Shown here one piece after another: positions 18,069 to 27,000 of a stretch of DNA of 64,000 nucleotides. This DNA is from Sphingomonas psychrotolerans (GTDB lineage: Bacteria; Pseudomonadota; Alphaproteobacteria; Sphingomonadales; Sphingomonadaceae), in the NCBI RefSeq assembly GCF_002796605.1, contig NZ_CP024923.1, positions 1 to 64,000 of the forward strand. Reading direction: 5' to 3'. The translations under genes were made by a program, and so were the position numbers. The notes under the pieces are model-generated. The model was not told the origin of the DNA and did no database searches. It saw nothing but the letters and a program-made list of their open reading frames with translations. Position 1 is the stretch's first letter. Each line of letters starts with the position of its first letter.

Positions 18069-19786
18069 TTGGCCTTCGCTTCCTTCTTGACCGGCTCCTT
18101 GAGCGCCGGATGCTGGCGATAGAGCAGCCATTGCTGCGCCATGGTCAGCACGTTCGACGTGATCCAGTAGACCTGCAGGCCCACTGCGAACGGCGCCATC
18201 AGGAACATCAGCATCCACGGCATGATCGAGAAGATCTGCTTCTGCATATCGTCCATCGGGGCCGGGTTGAGCTTGAACTGGAAGTACATCGAGATGCCGA
18301 GCAGGATCGGAATCACGCCGATCGCGAGGAACGAGGGCGGCGTGAAGTTCAGCAGCCCGAACAGGTTGAGCACGAGCAAAGGATCGGGCGCCGAGAGATC
18401 GTGGATCCACAGCACGAAGGGCTGGTGCCGCATTTCGATGGTCAGCAGCAGCACCTTGTACAGCGCGAACATGATCGGGATCTGCAGCAGGATCGGCAGG
18501 CAGCCCGCGAGCGGGTTCACCTTCTCCTCCTTGTAGAGCTTCATGATCTCCTGCTGCTGGCGCGGCTTGTCGTCCTTGTGACGTTCCTGCAGCGCCTTCA
18601 TCTTGGGCTGGACCGCGCGCATCTTCGCCATCGAGGCGAACTGGCGCTGGGCGATCGGGAAGAGCAAGGCACGGATCGTGATCGTCAGAAGGATGATCGC
18701 GACGCCGAAATTCTTGACGAGGCGGAACAGCCAGTCGAGATAATAGAAGATCGGTATTTCGATCAAGCCGAACCAGCCCCAATCGATCGCGCGATCGAAC
18801 AGCACGATGCCGAGCTTGCTCTGATAGTCCTCGAGCAGCTTCACTTCCTTCGCGCCGGCGAAGAAATGGCTCGAATAGGTGATCTTCTTGCCCGGAGCGA
18901 CGCTGAGCGGCGCGGCGGTCTGATAGTCGGCCTGGTAGCTCTTGGCCGGCGTCTGGCGCTGCTGGAGCTGGACCGGAAGGCGCTGGTCGGGGACCACTGC
19001 GGTCAGCCAGTAATGGTCGGTATAGCCGACCCAGCCGCCGGTGGTCGAAAAGGCCTTCGTGCCAGCGTCGACCTCGCTGTAGTTCACATAGTTGGCGGCG
19101 CCCTGCGAGACCGCGATCGGGCCGACATGCGCCACATACTGATCGACATCGGTCGACTTTTCGGCGCGCGAGACAAGCGCGAAGGGCGTGACCGAGATCG
19201 GAACATTGCCGAGATTCGCCACGGTCTGGCGGACGTTGAACATATAGTTCGCGTCGACCGACAGCTCGATGCGGAACACCTGCCCGGTCGGGCTTTGTGC
19301 GCTCAGCGTTACCGGTGTCGTCGGGGTAAGGCGGTTGCCGCTCGCCTGCCAGATCGTGTTGGCGTCGGGTGCCGCGACGCCGGCGCCTTGCCAGCCGAAC
19401 TGCGCGAAATAGGCGCCCTTGGCCCCGCCCGGCGAGAGCAAGCGGATGGGTGGCGAGTTCTTCGCGACCGTCTCGGCATATTGAACCAGGACGAGATCGT
19501 CGATTCGCGCGCCCTTCAGGTTGATCGAGCCGCGCAGCTTGGGCGTTTCGATCTGCACGCGGGGGGTCTCGGCGAGGACGCTCTGGCGGTCGCGCATCGC
19601 CTTGGGCGAGTCGGCAGCGGGATCGGCGCCGGGATTGGTGACCGGGGTGGTCTTGCCGCCTTCGATCTTGACCGGGGCGGGCTGTTGCTGCGGGAACACC
19701 CAATGCGCGATCTGCGGCCAGCCGAACAGAATGAGCGCGGCCAGCACTGCGAAGATCACGAAATTCTTTTGGTCGTCTTTTTTCAC
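18065..19786 (-). CDS. yidC: Membrane protein insertase YidC
   Basis: Inserts and folds inner-membrane proteins, alone or with SecYEG. The 573-residue protein has an N-terminal helix (about 8-30), a large periplasmic beta domain (about 60-340) and the conserved C-terminal five-helix core. The core shows FVILLTI-like YLDWLFRLVKNFGVAIILLT, MKALQERHKDDKPRQQQEIM and GCLPILLQIPIMFALYKVL. The GTG at 19786 has GGGGAAC upstream. It follows yidD by 22 bases and overlaps engB. Confidence 0.96.
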   Translation of the reverse strand: MKKDDQKNFVIFAVLAALILFGWPQIAHWVFPQQQPAPVKIEGGKTTPVTNPGADPAADSPKAMRDRQSVLAETPRVQIETPKLRGSINLKGARIDDLVLVQYAETVAKNSPPIRLLSPGGAKGAYFAQFGWQGAGVAAPDANTIWQASGNRLTPTTPVTLSAQSPTGQVFRIELSVDANYMFNVRQTVANLGNVPISVTPFALVSRAEKSTDVDQYVAHVGPIAVSQGAANYVNYSEVDAGTKAFSTTGGWVGYTDHYWLTAVVPDQRLPVQLQQRQTPAKSYQADYQTAAPLSVAPGKKITYSSHFFAGAKEVKLLEDYQSKLGIVLFDRAIDWGWFGLIEIPIFYYLDWLFRLVKNFGVAIILLTITIRALLFPIAQRQFASMAKMRAVQPKMKALQERHKDDKPRQQQEIMKLYKEEKVNPLAGCLPILLQIPIMFALYKVLLLTIEMRHQPFVLWIHDLSAPDPLLVLNLFGLLNFTPPSFLAIGVIPILLGISMYFQFKLNPAPMDDMQKQIFSIMPWMLMFLMAPFAVGLQVYWITSNVLTMAQQWLLYRQHPALKEPVKKEAKAK

Positions 19787-19808
19787 CGATGTTCCCCGGA
19801 AAGGTCCG

Positions 19809-20021
19809 TCATGGCACGGGATCGTAGCCGTGCCCGCCCCATGGATGGCAGCGCAGGATGCGCCGCAAGGCAAGCCAGCTGCCCTTGAGCGCTCCATAGC
19901 GGCGAAGCGCTTCGATTGCATAGGCCGAACAGCTGGGCGCATAGCGGCAGCTGGGCGGCAGGATTCGCGACGGCACGAGCTGCCAGAAGCGCGCGATCGC
20001 GATGAGCAGGCGGGCGATCAT
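19809..20021 (-). CDS. yidD: Membrane protein insertion efficiency factor YidD
   Basis: YidD-family protein of 70 residues, thought to assist YidC-dependent insertion. It has the expected amphipathic N-terminus ([14 protein letters not shown]), the invariant [15 protein letters not shown] cysteine motif, and [12 protein letters not shown] at the C-terminus. The ATG at 20021 overlaps the rnpA stop (ATGA); an upstream ATG at 20039 is possible but would lie inside rnpA. Confidence 0.94.
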   Translation of the reverse strand: MIARLLIAIARFWQLVPSRILPPSCRYAPSCSAYAIEALRRYGALKGSWLALRRILRCHPWGGHGYDPVP

Positions 20022-20497
20022 CTGGCGAGCTTCGCGCATGCCTTGGCCAGCTCGGCCTTGAGTGCGTCGTAATCGCGCTCGATCCCGCCGCCCCGGCCGA
20101 TCAGCACATGGTCGGCGCCGGGAATGCCGGCTTGCGGAAGCACTTCGCGGGCAAGCGCGCGGAAGCGGCGCTTCATGCGATTGCGCACGACTGCGTTGCC
20201 GACTTTTTTGGATACGGTAATGCCGATCCGGACCGTCGGATCGGCATCGTCACGCGCCCGCACGAGCAGGACGAAGCCGGGCATGGGCGCCCGCTTCCCC
20301 GCATTGGCGGCGAGATAGTGCTTGCGCTCGGTGAGCCGCGCGAGCGGTACGGCGGTTAGGCCGACAGCTTCTTGCGGCCGCGCGCACGGCGGGCGCGAAT
20401 CACGTTGCGGCCACCGACGGTCGCCATCCGGCTGCGGAAGCCGTGCCGGCGCGCACGCACCAGGTTGCTCGGCTGAAAGGTCCGCTTCATCGCTCAT
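20018..20497 (-). CDS. rnpA: Ribonuclease P protein component, start overlapping rpmH
   Basis: Protein subunit of RNase P, which matures tRNA 5' ends. The conserved part runs from [17 protein letters not shown] through [23 protein letters not shown], including the RNR-type signature. There is no ATG, GTG or TTG in frame between the end of rpmH and the conserved RLTERKHYL. The next in-frame start upstream is ATG 20497, which lies before rpmH and makes a 159-residue protein whose first 50 or so residues are read from rpmH in another frame. The only internal ATG begins after the conserved N-terminus and would truncate the protein. A non-standard start codon remains possible. Confidence 0.9.
   Translation of the reverse strand: MSDEADLSAEQPGACAPARLPQPDGDRRWPQRDSRPPCARPQEAVGLTAVPLARLTERKHYLAANAGKRAPMPGFVLLVRARDDADPTVRIGITVSKKVGNAVVRNRMKRRFRALAREVLPQAGIPGADHVLIGRGGGIERDYDALKAELAKACAKLAR
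20356..20490 (-). CDS. rpmH: Large ribosomal subunit protein bL34
   Basis: Ribosomal protein of 44 residues: [20 protein letters not shown] and onward, ending GRKKLSA, a typical bL34. The ATG at 20490 has GAGG seven bases upstream. The start lies only four bases after ATG 20497 of the long rnpA frame, and the whole gene is contained in that frame. Confidence 0.96.
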   Translation of the reverse strand: MKRTFQPSNLVRARRHGFRSRMATVGGRNVIRARRARGRKKLSA

Positions 20498-20577
20498 CCT
20501 CGGTAATCTGGAACGTAAAAGGGCCGCTACTGGAGCGGCCGCGTGTCGGGTGCCCATATGGCCAAGTTCACCGCAAG

Positions 20578-20904
20578 TCAACGCGGGTCTGCCGGAAAAC
20601 CGAGCATCTCGGCCTCGGCCTTGGCCATGGCGGCGTCTGTGGCACGTTGCTGGCGCTGCCGAAAGCTGCGGCGGCGGAGCGCCATGTCGCTGTAATGGCC
20701 GAAGCGCGGCCAGCGGCGCTTGAGCCGGGCGAAGCGTTTGCGCGCCCAGTTGGAGTTCTGGAGCACCAGGACCAGCCCGGCGGCAAACACGAAGATGCCG
20801 CCCGGACCCGGGATGATCCCCACCAAAGGCGTCGCCGCGATCAGCACGAAGCCGGTCACCAGCAGGACGATCCGGACGACAGGGCTCTTGCGTGCACGGG
20901 GCAT
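20578..20904 (-). CDS. PGPGW-family small membrane protein
   Basis: Predicted inner-membrane protein of 108 residues. It has two hydrophobic helices (about 9-24 and 33-46) separated by a PGPGG motif, matching the family named for its PGPGW sequence. A basic, Arg-rich cytosolic tail follows. The function of the family is unknown. A GTG at 20949 with GGAG eight bases upstream would add 15 residues and is an alternative start. It is divergent from comM. Confidence 0.65.
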   Translation of the reverse strand: MPRARKSPVVRIVLLVTGFVLIAATPLVGIIPGPGGIFVFAAGLVLVLQNSNWARKRFARLKRRWPRFGHYSDMALRRRSFRQRQQRATDAAMAKAEAEMLGFPADPR

Positions 20905-21028
20905 GACCGGCGATGTGGGGGTTGTGTGTTGCTCATGCAAGACAGCCACGCGCGATGCTCCATTTTGGCGGCGATCCGTTTCACAACGGATAAAAGCGGT
21001 TATGGTCTCCATCCGAGGGGGTGGCCGC

Positions 21029-22205
21029 ATGATCGCGAGCGTGTCGACGGTGGCGTATCTGGGGCTGGAAGCGCGCGGTGTGGAGGTGCAGTGCAACCTC
21101 GTCGCCGGGCTGCCCAGCTTCGTCGTGGTCGGGCTTCCCGACAAGGCGGTGGCCGAAAGCCGCGAACGGGTGCGCGCCGCGATCGCGGCGATCGGCCTGG
21201 CGCTGCCGCCCAAGCGGATCATCCTCAACCTGTCGCCGGCGGACCTGCCCAAGGAAGGCTCACATTTCGACTTGCCGATCGCGCTTGCCTTGCTGGCCGC
21301 GATGGGCGTCGCCGACGCCGAGACGCTGTCGGGCTATGTTGTGGTCGGCGAGCTCGGGCTCGACGGACGGATCGCGCCTTCGCCGGGCGTACTGCTCGCG
21401 GCGCTGCATGCGTCGTCCGAGGGTAAGGGGCTGGTCTGCCCGGTGGCACAAGGACCCGAGGCGGCGTGGGCTGGGTCGGTCGAAGTCGTCGCAGCGCCCG
21501 ACCTGATCGGGCTGCTCAACCATTTCAAGGGCAATCAGCTGCTGCCCGCCGCGCCGCCGGGCGAGATGGAGGCGCCCGGCCGTGGTCCCGACCTCGCCCA
21601 GGTGAAGGGGCAGGAGACCGCGAAGCGCGCGCTCGAAATCGCGGCGGCGGGCGGGCACAATATGTTGATGGTGGGGCCGCCGGGCGCGGGCAAGTCGCTG
21701 CTCGCGTCGTGTCTGCCGGGGATCTTGCCGCCGCTCGATGCTGCCGAAGCGCTCGAAGTCTCGATGGTCGCCTCGGTCGCGGGAACGCTGTCGGGCGGGC
21801 GACTCACCCGAGCCCGGCCCTTCCGCAGCCCGCATCATTCGGCGTCGATGGCGGCGCTCACCGGCGGCGGGCTCCGGGTCAAGCCGGGTGAAGTGAGCCT
21901 CGCCCATCTCGGGGTGCTGTTCCTCGACGAACTGCCCGAGTTCCAGCGCGCGGTGCTCGATTCGCTGCGTCAGCCGCTCGAAGCCGGAGTGGTGAGCGTG
22001 GCGCGCCCCAACGCGCACGTCACTTTTCCCGCGCGCGTCCAGCTGGTCGCCGCGATGAATCCGTGCCGCTGCGGCCATCTCGGCGATCCGGCGCTTGCCT
22101 GCGCGCGGGCGCCGCGATGCGCCGCGGACTATCAGGCCAAGGTGTCCGGCCCGCTGCTCGACCGCATCGACCTGCACGTAGAAGTGCAGCCGGTGACCGC
22201 CGCGG
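21029..22205 (+). pseudogene. comM: comM, 5' part (interrupted by the Tn7-like element)
   Basis: First 392 codons of a YifB/ComM-type AAA+ Mg-chelatase-like helicase, known as a branch-migration factor in natural transformation. Visible motifs are the N-terminal Lon-like domain (LVAGLPSFVVVGLPDKAV), Walker A GPPGAGKSLLAS, Walker B LFLDELPEF and the AMNPCRCGH motif. After DLHVEVQPVTAA the true reading frame stops at the transposon end; a fused tail of about 13 residues (VSNTEVSWNIRR) continues into the element to a stop at 22243. The missing C-terminus is found at 59026-59357. The AAA core is intact but the C-terminal helical region is lost. Confidence 0.95.
22201..22205. repeat. Target-site duplication, left copy
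   Basis: CGCGG, identical to 59021-59025. Removing one copy together with the element restores the comM frame across VTAADLVLPPP. Confidence 0.9.
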
Positions 22206-22220
22206 TGTCAAACACAGAAG

Positions 22221-22253
22221 TAAGCTGGAATATTAGAAGGTAGCCGGAATTTC
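22221..22253. promoter_or_regulatory. Candidate TnsB-binding repeats, left end
   Basis: Two related sequences, AAGCTGGAAT (22222-22231) and TAGCCGGAAT (22241-22250), lie 19 bases apart just inside the left end. AGCCGGAAT also occurs near the right end in inverted orientation. This is the layout expected for transposase-binding sites, but binding is inferred. Confidence 0.5.
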
Positions 22254-22454
22254 TATCCGCTCTTTCACCTCACAGATTCGTATTAAAATATTGAAAATAA
22301 TCGGTTATTGGCGGGATCGATAGACGACGCGGAAGCCTGCTGGGCTGGTTTCAGTCGTCCTTGATCACACAAGTTTTTCTCGCCGCTCCCCGTCCCACCC
22401 GTATCCTTCTTGGCGCGTTTCACTCTCCGAAGCGCGTCGAACGGAGAAGAGCAC

Positions 22455-23345
22455 ATGCTCAATGAGGTCGATGTCAACGTGGCAGCCGAGCGTCTCGGGC
22501 TTGACCGCGATTTTCGCGTCCTCCGGCGCTTGGCGCTGAAAGACGAAGTGGCCTTGCTGAAAGAGCCTGACGACGAAACCTCGATTGGCGTTATTGTTGA
22601 CGTAGAAACTACGGGGTTGGATCCAGCGATAGATCGGGTGATCGAGCTAGCAGTCCGTCGATTCCGTTTCGATGGCGCCGGACGCGTAGTGGAAACCGAA
22701 CGAGCGTGGTGCTGGCGGGAGGATCCCGGACGATCCTTAGATCCGGAAATCACGCGGCTCACTGGGATCACCGATGCGGATCTGGTGGGGCGTGGAATTA
22801 ATGACGCTGTCGCCGAGGCTCTTCTGTGCTCGGCCCAGGTAGTAATCGCGCATCACGCCGCCTTTGATCGCAAGTTCGTAGAGCACCGACTGACTGGCGC
22901 GGTGGGATTGGCTTGGTGCTGCTCTTGCCAGGAGGTTGACTGGCGGGGCAGTGGCTTCGACGGGCGAGGCCTCGGCTGGCTGTGCGCACAGGCGGGCTGG
23001 TTTTTCGATGGTCATCGCGCAGAGAGTGACGTCGACGCGGTCCTGACGTTGCTTGGCGTCGAGATGCAAGATGGTCGTACTGCGCTCCGCGAGTTGCTCG
23101 ACGCAGCTGCCGAGACCTCCATTTTAATCAGCGCTGTCGGGGCTAACTTCGAGGTGAAAGATAAGCTTCGGCGGCGAGGTTACCGATGGAGCGCGTCGGA
23201 GCGTGTCTGGGCCAAGGAGGTTTTCTCATCATGTCGCTATGACGAGGAGGCATGGTTGATGGAGCATGTGTACGCTCCGCAGTATCGGCCTCGAAGTTTC
23301 GCTCCGCAGCTTTTAGAGCGAACATCGAGAGAGAGACACAGTTGA
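22455..23345 (+). CDS. DnaQ-like 3'-5' exonuclease
   Basis: DEDDh-family exonuclease, 296 residues. The catalytic acids lie in VDVETTGLD, then HHAAFDRKF and HRAESDVDA with the expected His. The C-terminal module (DKLRRRGYRWSASERVWAKE) resembles the small domain often found after this exonuclease in phage and accessory proteins. The ATG at 22455 has GGAG eight bases upstream. It is the first cargo gene inside the left end of the element and is followed 124 bases later by a phosphoesterase gene. A role in processing DNA ends is likely; a defence role is only suggested by location. Confidence 0.85.
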   Translation: MLNEVDVNVAAERLGLDRDFRVLRRLALKDEVALLKEPDDETSIGVIVDVETTGLDPAIDRVIELAVRRFRFDGAGRVVETERAWCWREDPGRSLDPEITRLTGITDADLVGRGINDAVAEALLCSAQVVIAHHAAFDRKFVEHRLTGAVGLAWCCSCQEVDWRGSGFDGRGLGWLCAQAGWFFDGHRAESDVDAVLTLLGVEMQDGRTALRELLDAAAETSILISAVGANFEVKDKLRRRGYRWSASERVWAKEVFSSCRYDEEAWLMEHVYAPQYRPRSFAPQLLERTSRERHS

Positions 23346-23469
23346 GCTGATGGGAGCCGCCTGATCGGCATTCGACAACCGACGCTGTCGCGGATTCTCG
23401 ATCGGCGTTTTGAACGCCATTGCGAGGAGGATAACGCAGCCGGCGTTCGGCAACGCGGAAGGATCTGAC

Positions 23470-24255
23470 GTGCGCCTCTGGATACTAAGCGACCTTCACA
23501 TCGAGCAGAGCTGCTGGGAGCTCCCGGATCCCAAGCCCGAGTTCGATGTTATTGTGGCGGCCGGCGACATCCATGTGGCGTCTGAAGCAGTTCGCTGGCT
23601 TGGTGATCGAGCCGATGGGCGTTCGGTGATCTACGTGCCGGGCAATCACGAATGGTATGGTAGGCTGCTCCCGGAGGAGGCCGCTAGGGCGATGTCCAAA
23701 GCGACCGAATTGGGCGTTCATTTCCTGATGGACGCAACAGCGACCATCGGAGACGTGCGGTTTTTGGGCGCAACCCTATGGACCGATTACGAGCTCATGG
23801 CCCCGTCACCAGTTTCGCCCGACAGGGCCATGTCGGAAGCTTGGCGGTTTCTAAGCGACCACGAACTTATCGAAATTCGGCCGCATGTGCGGTTCCATCC
23901 TACGGACGCACTCGCATTCCACAGGACCTCGCGGACTTGGTTGGCCGAGGAGCTCAATGCGAAGCCACCCGGAATCCGAAGGACCGTCGTTGTCACGCAC
24001 CACCTACCGGACCCTCGTTCCATTGATCCACGCTTCGATGGTGATGCGCTTAATCCTGCGTTTGCATCGCGCATGACAGACTTGGTCGAACGGGGAGGCG
24101 CCGATCTCTGGGTCCATGGCCACACCCACTCGAGCTGCGACTACCAGGCAGGAAACTGCCGAGTGATCTGCAATCCAAAAGGTTACGGCCCGCGCCAGCT
24201 TGGCGGGCGGATTGAGAACAGTCGATTCGATCCAAATCTGGTGATCGAAATCTAG
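23470..24255 (+). CDS. Calcineurin-like metallophosphoesterase
   Basis: Protein of 261 residues with the five phosphoesterase motifs: LSDLHIE, AAGDIH, PGNHEWYG, THHLPD and VHGHTHSS. It probably hydrolyses phosphodiester or phosphomonoester bonds with two metal ions; the substrate is unknown. The GTG at 23470 is preferred over an earlier TTG at 23410 because GGAAGGA precedes it and LWILSDLHIE is the family start. The stop overlaps the stop of the antisense DUF2384 gene. Confidence 0.85.
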   Translation: MRLWILSDLHIEQSCWELPDPKPEFDVIVAAGDIHVASEAVRWLGDRADGRSVIYVPGNHEWYGRLLPEEAARAMSKATELGVHFLMDATATIGDVRFLGATLWTDYELMAPSPVSPDRAMSEAWRFLSDHELIEIRPHVRFHPTDALAFHRTSRTWLAEELNAKPPGIRRTVVVTHHLPDPRSIDPRFDGDALNPAFASRMTDLVERGGADLWVHGHTHSSCDYQAGNCRVICNPKGYGPRQLGGRIENSRFDPNLVIEI

Positions 24256-24626
24256 ACAAGCTGTGCGTCGAGGTACTTCCGGACCTCATAGAGATCGCTC
24301 ACGTTGCCGGCAGTCATCCTATCCAGCGCAGAGCGGCCGCCGAAGATCGGCGCCTTGTTTGCGGCCCTGACCCAAGCGTCAGCGCGCTGCCGGATGGGCA
24401 GTAGAACGTTGATCGCCCTGTAGATGCCGAGCACGTACGAGATCCTTTCGGTCGTATCTCGCTCAAGCTGGAGTGGCGCTTGGTGCTGCGCCTGCGCCTT
24501 CCAGTGTTGCAGAGTGGACCGGCTGGTAAGCCCAAGGATGCGCATCTGCTCCAGTTCGCTGAGTGACCAGCGCTCGGCAATCGCGAAGAAGGCTTGGAGT
24601 GCGGTAGCGCCAAGTTCGTCAGCCAT
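24252..24626 (-). CDS. Xre/MbcA/ParS-type (DUF2384) antitoxin-like protein
   Basis: Protein of 124 residues. The N-terminal half is a helix-turn-helix (SLSELEQMRILGLTSRSTLQHW) and the C-terminal half has the DUF2384 pattern around FGGRSALDRMTAGNVSDLYE. Such proteins normally neutralise a RES-domain toxin encoded next door. No RES-like gene is adjacent: the gene upstream is a CD-NTase and the one on the other strand a phosphoesterase. It is either an orphan antitoxin or a regulator or accessory gene of the CBASS operon, 170 bases downstream. Confidence 0.7.
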   Translation of the reverse strand: MADELGATALQAFFAIAERWSLSELEQMRILGLTSRSTLQHWKAQAQHQAPLQLERDTTERISYVLGIYRAINVLLPIRQRADAWVRAANKAPIFGGRSALDRMTAGNVSDLYEVRKYLDAQLV

Positions 24627-24796
24627 ATTGAACCCACTACATTTGATTGAATACGTTCTTGAGGCCCTGCGGTGACCGGCCACGCGGCCGCCAGCTTGTC
24701 GCCTCTATGGGATGAGGCGCGGTGATGGACAGAGGAGCAAGCAAAAGCGTGCTCGGTGTCTGGCCAGCATCGACGACGGCTAAAACCTGTCCCGAA

Positions 24797-25921
24797 CTAG
24801 GCCGCTAGCGGTATCCTAGCCTGCCGCAGCGCGGCGTCGACCTGCGACCAGGACGGATCTAGATTCCTGAGCGAAGGAGCTTGCTCGCGTGCGACCTCGC
24901 GCGCCAAGGCGTCCATCTCGACCGATATCGCGCGCAGACCCTCCATCTTCGCATCCGTGTTGAGCACGGTGCGCATGCCGTCCGGCGTCATGAGACGCTT
25001 CGCCGCGTCTTTGTTGTTCCAGCACCAGTCGAGGAACCGCTGGGTTTCCCCTAAAATGGCGAGCTCATGCCCTCGGCCGAGCGCGAGCGCGTTACGGTCC
25101 GCGTGGTAGAGCAGGGCAGCGATGTCGAAGCTGGGCAACTTGCGCGCGGCGGCTTCGTTCTCGGCATCGTTTTTCACGTTCTTGGTGAGCCGGATCGCCT
25201 TCCGGAGCCCGCCGAACACGGCGTCATCCGCATCACCGACACGCTTGATGTGAAGGAAGGGGAGGTTGGAGATCGTTTCCGGCACCTTCTTGTCGAGGAT
25301 GTAGACCCCACGGTCGTGCTCCGCCTGGGTCGCCTGGTAGTTGGCGGTGTCCCACCAGTGCGATGGGACGACGTCCACTGGGCGCGCCAGCGAACCGCCC
25401 TCGATGGTGATAGCCTTGCCACCGGAGGTGTCGACCGCGGCCGCCGGGAAAGTCGTGCGTAGCAGGCGCTCCTCCTCAAGGCGCAACGCCATGAGCACGG
25501 CGGTCGAGGTCAGCGGCGAGTGGCCATAGGTCGAGGCACGTAGGCCATTGGGATCATAGCGCAGGAAGCGCGTGTCCAGCGTGAGAAGGTCGACGTCGCT
25601 CACTCCCCGGATGTGCACGTTGAGCGGTACGGAGCCCTGCAGCCGGAGCGTGACCGGGATCGACAGCTTCTGCTGCAGCTGACTGCCGACTCGGAGCGCG
25701 GTCTCGATTGAGATCTCCGTGTAGCGGCGTTCCACCGCCTCCATGGCTCCCAGCGTATAGCGGGTATGGGGCTGCGTCCCGACGCGGCGCTGCCAGCTCT
25801 CGATCGACAGGCCGTCTTGGGCGAGCAGCACGGCCTGTTCCTTGGAGACTCGGTTGAGCCGATCGCCGCCCTTGCGGCGCTGGGCGAGGGTGCGCAGGCG
25901 GGAGTCGATCTGGCGGGTCAC
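24797..25921 (-). CDS. CD-NTase (cGAS/DncV-like nucleotidyltransferase) of CBASS
   Basis: Protein of 374 residues, predicted to make a cyclic oligonucleotide on phage infection. The nucleotidyltransferase core has G96-S97, the metal-binding D109 and D111 in GVSDVDLL, and the third acid D183 in ARPVDVVPSHWW. All three catalytic acids are present. The C-terminal half is helical. The GTG at 25921, with GGAGAA upstream, lies two bases after the stop of the Cap15-like gene, so both form one operon. The clade and nucleotide product cannot be read from the sequence. Confidence 0.85.
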   Translation of the reverse strand: MTRQIDSRLRTLAQRRKGGDRLNRVSKEQAVLLAQDGLSIESWQRRVGTQPHTRYTLGAMEAVERRYTEISIETALRVGSQLQQKLSIPVTLRLQGSVPLNVHIRGVSDVDLLTLDTRFLRYDPNGLRASTYGHSPLTSTAVLMALRLEEERLLRTTFPAAAVDTSGGKAITIEGGSLARPVDVVPSHWWDTANYQATQAEHDRGVYILDKKVPETISNLPFLHIKRVGDADDAVFGGLRKAIRLTKNVKNDAENEAAARKLPSFDIAALLYHADRNALALGRGHELAILGETQRFLDWCWNNKDAAKRLMTPDGMRTVLNTDAKMEGLRAISVEMDALAREVAREQAPSLRNLDPSWSQVDAALRQARIPLAA

Positions 25922-25923
25922 TG

Positions 25924-26550
25924 TCAGTTCTCCTTCACGAGTTCGAGGATGCCGAAGGTGTTCCGACCCCGGCCGTTGAAGTATTCGCCGCGCGCCGTGC
26001 GGCCGTCCGGAGCGAAGATCAGTTCCGCGAAGCCATGATGCGAGTGGAGCTCTGCCTCGCCGATCCACGGATTGTTGCGGTAGTGGTAGAGCAGCCGGTC
26101 GCCAGTGCCTGTCTCATGTAGAAGGGCGGCTGCGATGCTGTCCGACGACGAACGGTCCGTCTCTAGATGGACCCGGATCCGGTCCCAGGACTGGATGATC
26201 GTTACCGTCCCCCTCCATCGCTCGGACGGGCTGCGGTCGACGCTGACACCCTCGCAGGCCCAGCGTCCCGAGATGTCGGGCAGCTTCAGCCACTTCCCGA
26301 CGGCGCGGACGCGCCAGGCATATCGGTCGAAGAGCGCGTAGAGGCAGGCGTAGACCATGCCGGCACCGACCAGCGACAGCACGCTCGGCGGCAGCTTGGC
26401 ATCCATGCCCAACTGGTTGGCGATGTCCACCGCGCCCAAGAGAAGGAACACGACTGCGGCCGACACGGCCGCTGAGACTCTCATGAGCCACTTGCCGACG
26501 TTCGAGCGGTTCACTCCGCCAAGGAGCGCGTATTCGTGTTCAGTCGCCAT
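25924..26550 (-). CDS. cap15: Cap15-like CBASS effector (2TM, beta-barrel)
   Basis: Protein of 208 residues. Two N-terminal membrane helices (about 22-44 and 55-73) are followed by a beta-rich domain starting ISGRWACEGVSV and ending GEYFNGRGRNTFGILEL. This matches Cap15-type effectors, whose beta-barrel binds the cyclic nucleotide and whose helices then disrupt the inner membrane. The order effector then CD-NTase, with a 2-base gap, is a minimal type I CBASS operon. A 17-bp operator-like palindrome lies 43-59 bases upstream. No ancillary Cap2/Cap3 genes are present. Confidence 0.8.
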   Translation of the reverse strand: MATEHEYALLGGVNRSNVGKWLMRVSAAVSAAVVFLLLGAVDIANQLGMDAKLPPSVLSLVGAGMVYACLYALFDRYAWRVRAVGKWLKLPDISGRWACEGVSVDRSPSERWRGTVTIIQSWDRIRVHLETDRSSSDSIAAALLHETGTGDRLLYHYRNNPWIGEAELHSHHGFAELIFAPDGRTARGEYFNGRGRNTFGILELVKEN

Positions 26551-26592
26551 TTCTCTGTCCGAGCTTGTTCGACTCGAACGTAGCGGGTAGGG

Positions 26593-26609
26593 GCGTCAGA
26601 AGTTGTCAC
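26593..26609. promoter_or_regulatory. Operator-like site 1 (before CBASS operon)
   Basis: GCGTCAGAAGTTGTCAC; on the complement GTGACA-ACTTC-TGACGC. It is identical to site 2 over 21 bases and related to sites 3 and 4. It lies 43 bases upstream of cap15. A candidate binding site for the WYL regulator encoded at 33821. Confidence 0.7.
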
Positions 26610-26787
26610 CCGTACCACCAAAGGCGGCAAACACCGTCGTCGACAGTCGAATGGTCACTATTTGTTCTCGTCGCCTTTCTGAGGAGGCGCCTGACCTGTG
26701 GCAAACTGAACCGCGAAACAGGATCTGAGAATATATTGGACGGCGGCCCCCACTACGAGCGTGCGAAGTTCCGGGGCGCGCTGGCTG

Positions 26788-27000
26788 TCAGATAGGGTTG
26801 CAAGGATAAGCGTTTTTAATCTCGGCGTTGAAAAACTTGCCTAGAGACGGAGCCTCCATAAGGCGATCATACATGAACTGCGGCAGGTTGTAGTACTCAT
26901 ACACCTTGCCGGTGGAGAGGAACTCCACTTCCAGCGTCTCCGAATCTGGGTTGTACCCTACCGATGCCAAATTGGATGAGCTCACCGCTTGTCGTTCCAT
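26788..27000 (-). CDS. KTSC-domain small protein
   Basis: Protein of 70 residues with a KTSC domain: SSSNLASVGYNPDSETLEVEF, KVYEYYNLP and a final FFNAEIKNAYPC. KTSC domains occur alone or at the end of some lysyl-tRNA synthetases; their function is unclear. The ATG directly follows the herA stop with no gap, so it is part of the ubiquitin-like/SIR2/HerA operon. Confidence 0.75.
   Translation of the reverse strand: MERQAVSSSNLASVGYNPDSETLEVEFLSTGKVYEYYNLPQFMYDRLMEAPSLGKFFNAEIKNAYPCNPI

Noticed and set aside
18110..19888. Long open frame antisense to yidC
   Set aside because: High GC makes stop-free antisense frames common; composition is unlike a protein and yidC on the other strand is certain.
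20498..20577. oriC between rpmH and the PGPGW gene
   Set aside because: Only 80 bases, no clustered DnaA boxes and no AT-rich unwinding region.
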